From Tricholoma matsutake (Eukaryota; Basidiomycota; Agaricomycetes; Agaricales; Tricholomataceae), in contig AP026539.1 in assembly GCA_026075535.2 (NCBI GenBank), forward strand, positions 3,968,001 to 4,032,000: 64,000 bases of DNA. The letters run 5' to 3'. The translations under genes were made by a program, and so were the position numbers. Below the pieces are notes generated by a model. That model did no database searches, was not told the DNA's origin, and worked only from the letters and a program-made list of their open reading frames with translations. Shown here in pieces: positions 54,300 to 64,000 of this stretch. Positions within the stretch are counted from its first letter, which is position 1. Every line of letters starts with the position of its first letter.

Positions 54300-54839
54300 C
54301 TTGTGTGGTTGATGGTAAATTTTGCTTGCACTTGGTGTCCTTCACATGTTGACAATGCGATATAATCCTTCAGCACGGACGAGTTACTCTGCGATACAGG
54401 TTCTGTACACATCATTGATCTATTATATCAACTCGCAGTCGGATTTTCTGGCTGGAAATTCCTGGACGAGCAATTCAGGTAGTTGACATTACCCAGCCAC
54501 TAGAACATGGATATTCCTCCTAGTCTAAACAGTCGCTTATCGGAATGAAACACAGTTTCCTGTAGCACTGCTGGATACCCGTCAATGCGGGTGTTATCTA
54601 GACATCTCAGGAGCCATGGTCTTGAGCAGAGATAAGACTGTATAATAAAATGTTTACGTTCTATTTGATAGAATGAGCTAGCCAACGAAGGGAAGAAGAG
54701 TAAGTGTGGATAATAACAACAATTGGAAAGCAGGTCGATTGGAGAACAGTATGGTCCAGCGCGACGGTAACATGATAGGTATCTCGTATTCTATCAACAA
54801 ATGATAACTTCAAAGAGGTTTCTCTGATCCATCCAACAT
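54300..54839. other. Intergenic region between the convergent paralogues
   Basis: No coding content recognised. It should hold both 3' UTRs. Confidence 0.4.
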
Positions 54840-55236
54840 CACGAGGAGCGTCCTAGTGTGCAAATATACCTTCTCATCCTCCTCGGCGCGAATATTCGAC
54901 GGGGGTATGCGCGAATGCTGCCCTAAGCAAAACTTATGAGCAGTCTTTCGCATGCTGAGCTACAACCAACCAACAACGATTACTCACCAGTATAAAAGCA
55001 GCGTCGGTAGGGAATTACGCCGTCAACACTCCCACCCAAACAGCTTTTCTCAAGATAAATGCCAACCAGAACAGGAACGCAATAAAAATAAGCAGAGCAG
55101 CTCGGGTGTATGGCGATGGCGTCGGCGGGTTGAATCGTGGATCTGTTGTAGGCGGCGGGTCATGTCGCCGCCTCCCGTTCTCTAGCTCGTCATCTTTGGG
55201 TTCTGTGGGGAGGCGCTCGTAGCTGGCAGAGGGCAT
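54840..55236 (-). CDS. Paralogue of the small membrane protein
   Basis: ATG 55236 opens MPSASYERLPTEPKDDE, then DPRFNPPTPSPYTRAALLIF and the helix IAFLFWLAFILRKAVW. The first frame stops at 55015, but a GTGGGA donor after AVW (about 55045) and a downstream AG could join to a second exon containing HKF, by analogy with the paralogue. The second exon's boundaries are uncertain, so the stated low end is approximate. N-terminal region is shorter and less acidic than the paralogue's. Function unknown. Confidence 0.5.
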
Positions 55237-55367
55237 TATGGGACCTGGTCGTGGTCAACAGGAAAACTCCGATTGTTACGAATTACCATTACATAAGTAA
55301 CAAGTCATTTGTATACAGCAAGTGATTACAGATACTAAAATTACACAGGTTCAACATGAAATACATA

Positions 55368-56692
55368 TCACTCTGAAGGAATTACAGTTCGTGCGCGTGA
55401 CCTCTGGTCAACTTGATCCCTGATAAAAGTTACACTACGGCGGCGTATCACCTTTCTCGAAGGGCAATCCTCTTGCTGCAGAATGCTCTCCCACAACTTC
55501 TCCGCCTCGAAATCACGAGAGCTCCGCCTTTTGACGCGCAAAACTGCGAAACCATCGCTCAGCAAAACACCTTGTGATAAGACAGACTGTTTACCAGGCT
55601 TGAATTTTACGACTGACCGTGCCAGAGTTTGGGCTACTTCATCTGTATCGGGGTCAAACCCACACTCTTGGTGAAATTGTCTGACCGCCTCGAGCTGTGT
55701 TGAAGACCAACAGATGCCCTTGCCACGCATCAGGATCTTTGGCAGTCGAAGTCCGAAAAGTACCATTGTTGCCGGATCCATAGGCTCGGCACCTTCAGCG
55801 TCTTCAGACCAATACATCTTCGGCGTAGAAACAGTTCCCTCCTTTGAACATTCGAGATGATGGACGAATAGATATGCCGCCTTAATATCCGGTCTAAAGG
55901 AGAATTCGTCGAAGGAGGTTTGGTATTCGAACGAACATTCGACTTCTGTCACTTTATAGGTAATACCCTATCAGATGGATCATTTTTACATTAAAAAAAA
56001 AACTTACCAAGGGAAATTGTTGCTCTGGGATCTAGCAGGTATGGTTGAATTTGGGCCTGTATTGAATTCGCTTGGGAGAGCCAAAAAGCACCTATGGTGT
56101 CCAAATCCGCTATTCGAAGCGAGAACAAGCAAGAGATATTTGCCTCAAGGCCGGAAATATCAGTTGACCTCTTAATCTCGAATCTGTGACGATTAGTGGT
56201 CAAACACATGTCCGAAGATGCATCATACTTGCGAAATTACCGTCTCCGTTGTGCGATATCTTCGAATACGGCACCAGGATGATGCCACTGTACGCTTTGT
56301 TGATTGTTACCACGTCGACGAATACTCTCAGGAAACACTGCTTTCCCTATTGACAAGCACAATCTACCTCGCGGCGGATCTCTGCGCATCGCATCAAGAT
56401 CATATCGCTGCCTGGTTGCACATATTTCCCCGAATGAAATCAATTCCTGCGAACACTCTGAAGAGGGCAGCAGGACGGCGTCAGACGCGTAACCCTGATG
56501 CAAGACAGCACTATGAAAGGCCCACAATATCGACCTCTTTGTCTGGATAGGCAATTCAGATTTTGCCACGACTCGGCCGTTTGGTGGAGCAATCTTTCCC
56601 AAGACCCCGAGTTGCATTGGGTTCAGGAACTCCTCAAAGCCATCGTATCCGTGTCTGTAAACGTTCTGGGGAATTATGTCGGAATCGGTGTA
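55368..56692 (-). CDS. Unnamed multi-exon protein
   Basis: Exons 56692-56241, 56183-56008 and 55951-55368 join in one frame through two GT-AG introns of about 57 bp. The product shows SDIIPQNVYRHGYDGFEEFL, FEIKRSTDISGLEANISCLF, FRPDIKAAYLFVHHLECSKE, RLPKILMRGKGICWSSTQLE and a basic C-terminus ending at 55368. No domain is recognised. The 5' exon boundary at 56692 is placed at a CTAAC...CAG acceptor, and the true start lies further upstream and was not found. It could be the continuation of the NLR-like gene at 56816-57591. Codons look clean with no TGA decay, so it is likely a host gene. Confidence 0.5.
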
Positions 56693-56815
56693 CTGATAAG
56701 TATGTTAGAGTTCTGGAGATGTCGAGATGAATAGATTCAAATCTTCTAATATACGAAGCAATGCACTAAATGACATAGTCAAACGTTCGCGAAAACTACA
56801 AGGGAAATGACCCAC

Positions 56816-57591
56816 CTCTCGAAGCCTGCCAAATTTGCCCTCAATTTCGGCGATTGTTCCGGCGACTCTGGGTCTAGCGCCATCTCTTTCATCATCCAAA
56901 CAATTTTTGCTATATCGATTGTAAGCTCTTTGTGGTCATCTTGGTTCTTTTGTAATTGCTAAAATGTATCCACAATAAGATCATACAGATGTTCAGAACA
57001 AAAACGGAAACCAGCCTGAATAGGTTCGAGCAATACCAAAATGACCCCAGCAGCACCCTTGACGAATGGGGCAGGGAGGGCGTCGCCACCATTGACCATC
57101 ATCCTCGATAGCGATATTCCCTGTGCCAGCGCATCTGTTGCAGATGCACTCCGGGAATTATCGTCGATGACTATAGTCCGCGGAATGATTGCAAAGTCTA
57201 TCATCATGTTGAGGGAAAGAACTGGCAGAACTCCGATTCTTTTGGAGCGCGAGAGCTTGCTGCATCCTTCGACTAGGTTGAGGTGAGACGATTTATATGG
57301 CTTCTGGGTACGTGTGGATGGCTGGGGATTTTGGGTCGCCTGAGATGGGAAAATATTGCGGGAAACTATGTCTGAGAGCCTGTCGCATGACTTTGCTCCC
57401 CCGTGAGGTGGCGTACCAGCGATTGTGTCAGACGACTGCGTTCGATTATTCGGGGAGGAATGCGGTCGGCTGCCAGAGATGTTTCTCGACGATTGATTGG
57501 ATCTGTCGTCTTTCAATTCTGACACGGCTTCTAGAGGAGCCGCGTGAGGATGAGAATGACGTTTGCGCACGAAGATAGATATGAAGGACAT
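56816..57591 (-). CDS. NLR-like N-terminal domain protein, partial
   Basis: ATG 57591 opens MSFISIFVRKRHSHPHAAPL and a Ser/Arg-rich leader. Then comes PFVKGAAGVILVLLEPIQ and, after an intron at 56959-57016, QLQKNQDDHKELTIDIAKIV to about 56816. The PFxKGxAGxxLxLLEPIQ - QKNxxDxxEL block is the N-terminal helical domain seen on many Agaricomycete NACHT/NLR-like and TPR proteins. No NACHT P-loop is found downstream, so this is either a stand-alone domain or a fragment. The intron reads GC at its donor side (CAG|GCTGG) and AG at its end. A second donor at 56815 (GTGGGT) suggests further exons. Confidence 0.5.
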
Positions 57592-57639
57592 TCGTCTAAA
57601 CAGAGAGTTCGTCCCAGTGGGCCACACCTTTTATGAGAC

Positions 57640-58830
57640 GCCACTTTCTGTGAGCTGTTGAGCGCGTGAAATTGATCTTTCAGGCACAAGATTTCGTTTC
57701 AATCTCGGAACATTACCAAGCTACAACCTACTGCAGCTGCCATGTCTGGAACTTCCCAAAGGTGTATAAGCATGATGTGCTGCATCGCAGTGGGTCGTTG
57801 TGCGTCGGTGGGCTCGATACTCCTGGGCGTTCGCGGTGTTAGGTTCAGTTACATACCTTCCGAAAATGACAGTAACTTGATGCGGAATTGGTACCTTGGA
57901 CGCGTCACCAACATACTTTAACTTATATGTGTATGACTGTCACTTTTGTAATACAAACATTATTTTCCGCGCGCAATGGTTTGCGCAGAGTTGTTGACGA
58001 TTATTTACACGACAAAATGTTTTCTAAGTACCTTACATCGAGCTCCTCGGAGCAACTGGGGCTTCTATATGGCCTTACATACGGCTCAATGGCGGCCCAA
58101 TTAGCAGATACGGCTCATTTGGCAATGCTCGTCTCGGATGGTTTTCTCCATAGTGGCGGCCATGGCTGGAGTACAATACGCGTCGCGAGTCTAGGTTGCG
58201 GGGAAATGATAGGACTGTTGTTATACCTGATGTTGATATTATCGATGTAGCGACGGCCTGCAGAGTTAACAACGAATCTGCGGAATACATGGCGTTACCT
58301 CAGGGTCAAGTCAAACTTACGATATTGACTTTTCTGTGAGCTAGACTTTGATCTCTCACTCATCTTCAAGACCTCCCACCTTTCATATAGCTCCACACCC
58401 AACCCAAGTACTAGTCCTCAGACCACCGAAGCGCATGGTTCAAAATGTGCCATGTCATACACTAAAGCGGCCGCTTGGGGCATGTTCATACTACAAACAG
58501 GTTTTTTGCTGATTCTTTGTTCTTCGAACTCATGATACATTCTTTTTCTCACTTGATGACGGTTACCTGATCCACATACACACATGCAACCTCCCGTGTA
58601 ATTGGGATGTGAGAGGTTCGTTTGGGAGTAGGCTGGGCATAGAGGGCTGCCGGGAGCCTGTGAAGGGGGGGGCACCTACAAGGTCCGTGTCAATGGCATC
58701 CTTTCCACCGCCGCCACTGACCTCCCTGCCTGCTGAAAACACAGTGTAGGCCCCTCAGACCCAGACCCCACACACCAAGACTTGTTATCGCACGAACACC
58801 TGCTTGATGAGTGTGGTTGGTTAGTCTTGG
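57640..58830. other. No gene recognised
   Basis: A plus-strand frame of 120 residues at 57888-58250 has no known motif and is probably fortuitous. The rest has no coding signal that I can support. Confidence 0.35.
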
Positions 58831-58849
58831 CCACGACGCGTACCCGTGC

Positions 58850-59945
58850 GTTGAGCGAGGAGATTGCTAAAAGCGTTGTGTTCTTCTTGGCGATGTTTCC
58901 GTTGAAATGGATGTCGAGGGCATGGTAAATGATGTTGCTGGATGTATGGGACAGCTTGACGTAGGCTATATCTTATCTTATCCTCATCCGCAGATGGTCG
59001 CGAATGCCGGCATTTTAATCACTAAACCGATTCTTGAGAACACGTTCCACCACAAGTAATCTTGATGTGACGATTAATATGAATGAGTTGATTTAGCCTC
59101 ATTGGTTGATTGGGATCGTATATTTTCTGTTAATGCCCATGGCATATTTTTCTGTTATAAATATGCTGGACGCCAGATGATCAAGCAAGGCCATGGTGGA
59201 AGAATTATAGGCGCGTCTTCTGTTGCAGCCAAACAAGGTAATCCAAATAATTACACTTTCGTCTTTTACCTCTTACATATGGTTTATGCAGCCGAACAAT
59301 TTTTTTCGCTTACAGCTTCTCCAAATTTGCTGTCAGGGGCTTAACGCAGGCTGCTGGTACGTTCCGGAACTGCGACACAAGAAGATATTGATCTTGTGCC
59401 AGCGAAAGAGTTTAGCCCCCATGGTATCACCGTCAAAGCTTACTCTCCAGATACTTCATAGCAATACCTTCCCTGCTGACGCGGAGTGACCAATCAGGGG
59501 TGGTAGACACTCCCATGCGTTCGTCATATTTCTGACGCTCCCAAGTGCATATTTCACCCTTTCTATGCAGTGAGATCTGTTGCAGAAATGTTCGGGAATG
59601 ATAAGCAATTCTCAGAGGTGATTCTTACCTATTTATGAACTGAGTTAAATCTTGAACCCCCATTGTGTTGCCCTACAGAATGCAAAAAGGGCTGCTCTTA
59701 GTAATTACCAGGGAGCACCTGCAGAGGTGGCGAGCTTAGTTTCATACCTTGTTTCAACGGAATCTCGTTTTATTACAGGTAAGTATGTGCCAGACATTTG
59801 CGACTTGAATTGACTGTACATTGGAACAACCATTATTAGGTCAAAGTGAGTTATCCGTATTTCCGACGTCTTATCATTCACGAGTGTGTTAAACTTGAGT
59901 TGAACTCATTAGATTTTGGTAGATGATGGAAGGTATTTCGGTTAA
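58850..59945 (+). pseudogene. Short-chain dehydrogenase/reductase relic
   Basis: Exon-like pieces in order: GDVSVEMDVEGMVNDV...GQLDV, an intron of about 34 bp or more, VANAGILITKPILE (the NAG motif), DWDRIFSVNAHGIFF, IGASSVAAKQGNPN (the catalytic Ser region), YSFSKFAVRGLTQAA (catalytic Tyr and Lys), LAPHGITVKAYSPDTS then a stop, NYQGAPAEVASLVSYLVSTE and a final exon ILVDDGRYFG ending at 59945. This resembles diacetyl/acetoin-reductase-like SDRs. The N-terminal TGxxxGIG nucleotide-binding motif was not found, and a frameshift near 58880 and the stop at about 59458 argue that it is dead. Confidence 0.6.
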
Positions 59946-61563
59946 GCGACCGCTCTGTATGGTCCTTCATGTGAATGTACTTCTGTTCTCGTTCTCGTCA
60001 TCATCTTCAAGGGAGCGCAGTATGTCGAGCGCTATACGGCCGTGTTGTGTTGATTCCACTAATGTCGTTCAGGAAGGTTGGAGCCTTCCTTGGAGGTCAC
60101 AGCATAGCCGAGAGGCGGAGAAAATGGTTGGCCGGAAAGCAGTGAACGCCGAAAATGACCGGACCCGTATTTCCCAGAGAATGTCGTCGTTTGCCATGGC
60201 ACCGACAGAGGTGGTGTATGTCGAGTTTGAGGGCTGAACACAGTTATATAAGAGGCCGGGAAAAAAGGAATGGGGGATGAAAACGGCTCCAGCTACATTT
60301 TCCGCCGAAGCCGGTACCATTTATGACGGCGGTGGCGGAAAAGAGGCGTAAAGTGTGTAACGGGTTTTGTACCCAGGTCGAGGCCACTGCAGAACGGCGG
60401 AGGAGGAGGATACAAGGCGCGAGAAAATTGGGATTGAATATTGAGGAAACTACCGCTGGAAGCATTTCCGACTACGTCCAAAGCCGCGGATGATCATAAC
60501 ACAATGGGCATTGGGTGGTCCTCGCCTGAGTGCTGCAGTGTCACACATCGGGATTTCGCGCACGGCCTAAGGCATTTGCCCCTTTGACCTATCACCCACG
60601 GCTCGCTCGGGAGCGTCATTTCCCAGAGAGAAGTATTCCCATGTCATGCCTCGGCATTTGGTGCTTTGAGCCACGCCTTCTGCCCTCGGCAATCGAACCA
60701 AGAAGCACCGACTTACCGCATTGACCGATCGCTGGGGTGTGTGAATGAGATCTACCTGTATGCTTCGCTCAGGCGAGCTCCACCCATTAGTTAAAGAACA
60801 CATTGTATGTTCATGATGGTTGCATGATGCGGTAGAAATAAACTGCCTCAATCATAATATTTATTATATTAATAACCGCTATTCTATATTATTTTTCCTA
60901 TTAGATTTTGTAAGCGCATATGCTGCATGGCGACAGAGCATCTCCTTAGTTTTAGGGCCCTGAAACACTTGGCTTTGCCCGCCATTTCATGAGATTCTTG
61001 CCAAAATTTTACGTGCTCGCCATACTGAAAACTGGGTGGGGCAATGCCCGGTTTTTTACAAGTTTTTTATAATGGTGACATCGTGTGACAGTGATTGAGA
61101 GTGACAGTGTCACACGCCCTGACCCGCCTAATGGAAATTGATATCTAAACTAGACCTCAGTCTCTGTGACAGAATGATCATTAGTACTAACCTAAACTAG
61201 ACCTAAATACAAGTTAAGTTAGTGCTAATGTATGGATAACACCCAGAGTTGGACAACATACCTCAGTCTCTGTGATAGAACACCTGAGGAATGTGCAAGG
61301 GGGTGTCAGCACCCGAATCCCACACATCAGGTGTGGGGGGGGGGGTTCCAGAGGACCTGCTAAAATTTTTTTTGACATTGAAGTTTTGCAAGGTCAGGTC
61401 ATGTCTAGGGTGTTCTAGAGCTGCAAATTTGGCTCCAAAACATGTTCTGTCTCTTAGTTTCCCCACCCAATGCAGCAGATTCAGCCTCCAGCCCACACTC
61501 AGTGTTGTTCCTGACCTTCCCTAGTATATTATAATAATGCATTGGCATCATTGTACTGGAAAT
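59946..61563. other. No gene recognised
   Basis: Many short frames on both strands but no family motif. A poly-G run of about 10 lies near 61338. Otherwise unremarkable AT-moderate sequence. Confidence 0.4.
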
Positions 61564-61977
61564 TGTTGAGATTCACACCGTGATCGCTCAATTTGATGCG
61601 TGTTCTATGTCTGGCACATCTCTTTGATGCGCAAGACAAATGCGGTATGTGATCAGCCGACATCAGCCTCTTTGATGTGTGCACTATTATTAACACTCCC
61701 TTTGATGCGTTTACACAAACACATCAAAGGCATCTTTTCTCTCGTCTTGTTCTTTATTAGACTGAACACATATATATATGGGTAGTTAGATACATGATCA
61801 CCTCAGTCACTTATACAAGGACTGAGGTGAGCATCGCGTACTATATTTTCCACACAATAAATGATACTTACTGTACCTTAGTATATTTCTTGCATACTAT
61901 AGGTACAGTCTTGTGTATTGAGTCACTTATACAAGGACTGAGTATATTTCTTGCATACTCTAGGTTGATTTTCTACA
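61564..61977 (+). repeat. Ty1/copia 5' LTR (copia-3)
   Basis: 414 bp from TGTTGAGATT to TTCTACA, followed at once by a copia primer site. It contains four TTTGATGYG words (61590-61710) and two copies of GTCACTTATACAAGGACTGA (61808 and 61922). The rest of the element is displaced by the gypsy insertion at 62026. Confidence 0.7.
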
Positions 61978-61990
61978 GGTTATGGGCCAC
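61978..61990 (+). other. copia-3 primer binding site
   Basis: GGTTATGGGCCAC directly after the LTR, the same half-tRNA iMet primer sequence as in copia-1. Confidence 0.75.
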
Positions 61991-62025
61991 TCCCATCACT
62001 TCTGAACAACGGTAGAAAATCTCCT

Positions 62026-62451
62026 TATAAGGGCAACCTAAGCCTCTAGCAAAGGGAAATCCAAAGTTAAAATTATACTACATAATACAGGCATTGGGGA
62101 CACACCTAGCAAAGGGAAATCCGAAGAGAAAACTCTAAGGATCCCCTTGCTGATGCCCAGTATATGTGAAGATGACAAAAATCAAATATAACCTAAAAAT
62201 AGAAAAAGGCAGAGATAGGTGGATCAAGGCCGCCGAATGACATCATACCAAGGGGTATGTGTCAGAAGGGGTACTCCGCCTCTAAATATAAAAGTGTCAA
62301 CATGTACAAACATGATAGCAAGGGAAAATTAGTAATAAAATCTGGAAAAATCATAGAAAATGAAGAATAGAAGGAAATGAGGTGGGGAAAAATATAGGAC
62401 GAACATAAAAAATAGGAAAAACACACAGGGCACCCCCCTAGTCCCCTTACA
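62026..62451 (-). repeat. gypsy-3 3' LTR
   Basis: 426 bp, reverse complement of the gypsy-1 LTR with scattered CG/TG/CA differences. Confidence 0.93.
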
Positions 62452-62462
62452 TCACCCCCTCT

Positions 62463-64000
62463 CTAAGATGCATTGCCCCGATGCATTCGAAATCGCATAC
62501 GACCAAAGTCCGTGACTTGAATGCGACGCGGTGCAGCAGTGTGCCGTCGGTGGAATTCCTTGATTAACTGAGGGGCATTTACATCAGACTCTTCAACCCA
62601 TGAGTTCTCCTCATACCCATAACCCTTCCAATGTACCAAATACTGGAGTTTTCCTCGATGCAAACAGCTGTCCAAGATTGACTCGACTTCATATTGGGGT
62701 TCTCTCTCGATCACTGTAGGTGGTGGTGGTGGGTGTGAATGGCATCCCGGGAACGGATCTGGGGGAGCTGGAAGCAATTTGACGACATGGAAGATGGGAT
62801 GGAGTCTGGACATGGAGGCTGGGAGGCGTAGATGATAGGCATGCGTTCCAACGCACTTGACAATGGGGAAAGGTCCCAAGAAGCGATGAGCGAGTTTCTT
62901 GGATGGACATGTAGTGGAGACATCACTGGAGTCAAGATAAACTCGATCACCAACCTTGTACTGAGGGGTTGGGGAGTGGCATTGGTTGTAAAATTGCGCC
63001 ATGTTGTCCTTCGCCTTTGCTAAGGCTGCCCTTGCCTCCTCCAAGCTATCCCTCATGCGTTCTGTGAACTCATTCACCGTCTCGATGTGTGAGGGAGTTT
63101 GGCGAGGTTCAAATCCCATGCGTGGATGTCATCCAGTGTCTAAGAGGAAAGGGGTCTGTTGAGTGGAAGCATGGACATGGTTGTTGTATCCGAACTCGGC
63201 CAAAGGAAGGAGATCATCCCAATCATCCTGGCGTTCATTGACAAAGAGGTGGATGTACTGCTCCAGTTCCTGGTTGACTCGCTCCGTCTGGCCATCAGTT
63301 TGTGGGTGATAAGTGGTTGAAGCGAGGAGTTTGATCCCCAGGAGTCGGTACAGCTCACGAGTGAACTCTGCCATGAACTGAGGGCCACGATCCGAGAGGA
63401 AGGCACCAGGAAGTCCATGTAATTTCCACATGTGGTGGAGGTAGAGTCGAGCGGCACCTAGGGCACTGACAGTGGTGTGAGTGGGAATGAAGTGAGCGCA
63501 TTTTCCCACTGAGTCAACTGTGCACATCACCACATCAAACCCGTTTGACTCTGGCAATTCCACCACAAAGTCGACGCTGACGACATCCCAATGACTCTCT
63601 GGAACAGGAAGAGGGTGTAGCTCACCAATAGGCTTGTGACGAGTAACCTTGGTGCGTAAGCAAAGGTCACAAGTGCAACAATACTGACCAATGAGCCGTG
63701 ACATTTGTGGCCACCAATAGTTCCGTGAGGTGAGCTCCAAGGTCTTCCAGCGTCCGGGGTGGCCAGCAATCTGTGAGTCATGGTGTTGGGATATGATGCG
63801 CCGGCGAAGGTCTGGGTCATTGGGAACATAGATGTGATCCCTGAAATACAACAAGTCCTCCTTTTCAGCCCACTCTGCCGCACGTAAGGAAAGGGTTGAT
63901 CCCTTCCTCAGTTCTTTAACAGCTCGGGCGACAACATCCTCATGTAAACTGCTACGGTTTGCACGACGAATGTCACATAGGATGTCCCGCTCCTCGCCCT
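62463..64000 (-). pseudogene. gypsy-3 integrase with chromodomain
   Basis: Nearly colinear with 30600-32168. It keeps the HHCC zinc site (with YCCTCDLCLRTK), SVDFVVELP, LSDRGPQFMAEF, DGQTERVNQELE and the chromodomain YEVESILDSC...HWKGYGYEENSWVEE. A TGA at 63129-63131 splits the frame where gypsy-1 has CGA in GRHPRMGF. The frame is otherwise open to the edge. Confidence 0.9.

Larger units (their letters stand above)
62026..64000 (-). mobile_element. Ty3/gypsy chromovirus, third copy, cut by window edge (gypsy-3)
   Basis: A minus-strand copy of the gypsy-1 family: 3' LTR at 62026-62451, polypurine tract, then integrase with chromodomain running off the right edge. It lies inside copia-3. Confidence 0.93.

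Noticed and set aside
57888..58250. A 120-residue plus-strand protein with hydrophobic C-terminus
   Set aside because: No recognised motif, weak start context, and no supporting intron or paralogue; left as unassigned DNA.
2301..63131. TGA codons might be recoded (selenocysteine or Trp) because they are the only stop seen inside long frames
   Set aside because: Family motifs predict Arg at these sites, Arg to Gln/His/Cys changes accompany them, host genes such as ras end in TGA, and no SECIS-like need exists.

Overview
The window looks like a piece of a basidiomycete nuclear genome, most likely an Agaricomycete. The reasons are many short GT-AG introns of about 50-65 bp with CTAAC/CTGAC branch sites, a Ras1-type GTPase with six such introns, and TE families typical of these fungi: KDZ transposases with CxC5/CxC6 cysteine clusters, Tnp2-type CACTA, chromodomain gypsy elements and hAT-like elements with 8-bp target duplications. 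No bacterial operon, CRISPR array or rRNA was seen. I cannot name the species.

Layout. 1-2300 holds a host ras gene and flanks. 2301-8056 is a complete minus-strand Ty1/copia element with near-identical 305-bp LTRs and the 5-bp duplication CCGGT. 8528-18475 holds decayed TE-cargo genes: a zinc-cluster protein, an RTC4-like fragment, and a 5.7-kb inverted-repeat element with a KDZ pseudogene and two accessory genes, followed by a member of a widespread unnamed Agaricomycete family. 18730-24000 has minisatellites and two hAT-like elements with exact 8-bp duplications. 24976-26973 is the end of a Tnp2 transposase. 27257-35605 is a gypsy chromovirus next to a truncated copia element, followed by a 325-bp hAT MITE. 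36636-44932 is a second chromovirus with an antisense accessory ORF. 45963-47610 is a GRF zinc-finger gene. 47735-53404 is a KDZ gene split by a 3.85-kb hAT-like element that itself carries a nested inverted-repeat element and a solo gypsy LTR. 53759-59945 returns to host-like genes: two tail-to-tail membrane-protein paralogues, an unknown multi-exon gene, an NLR-like N-terminus and an SDR relic. 61564-64000 is a copia LTR with its primer site, cut by a third gypsy copy that runs off the edge.

Two themes tie the window together. First, nearly every premature stop in the TEs is a TGA where Arg (CGA) is expected, and differences between gypsy copies fall mostly at CpG sites, so methylation-linked CpG decay is the main force of inactivation. 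Second, the non-autonomous DNA elements share a vocabulary of small modules: intron-like segments of about 64 bp with 5' splice site, branch site and 3' splice site, GGGCCC palindromes, G/C-rich hairpins and tRNA-like A/B-box segments. These modules are the least explained and most interesting content.
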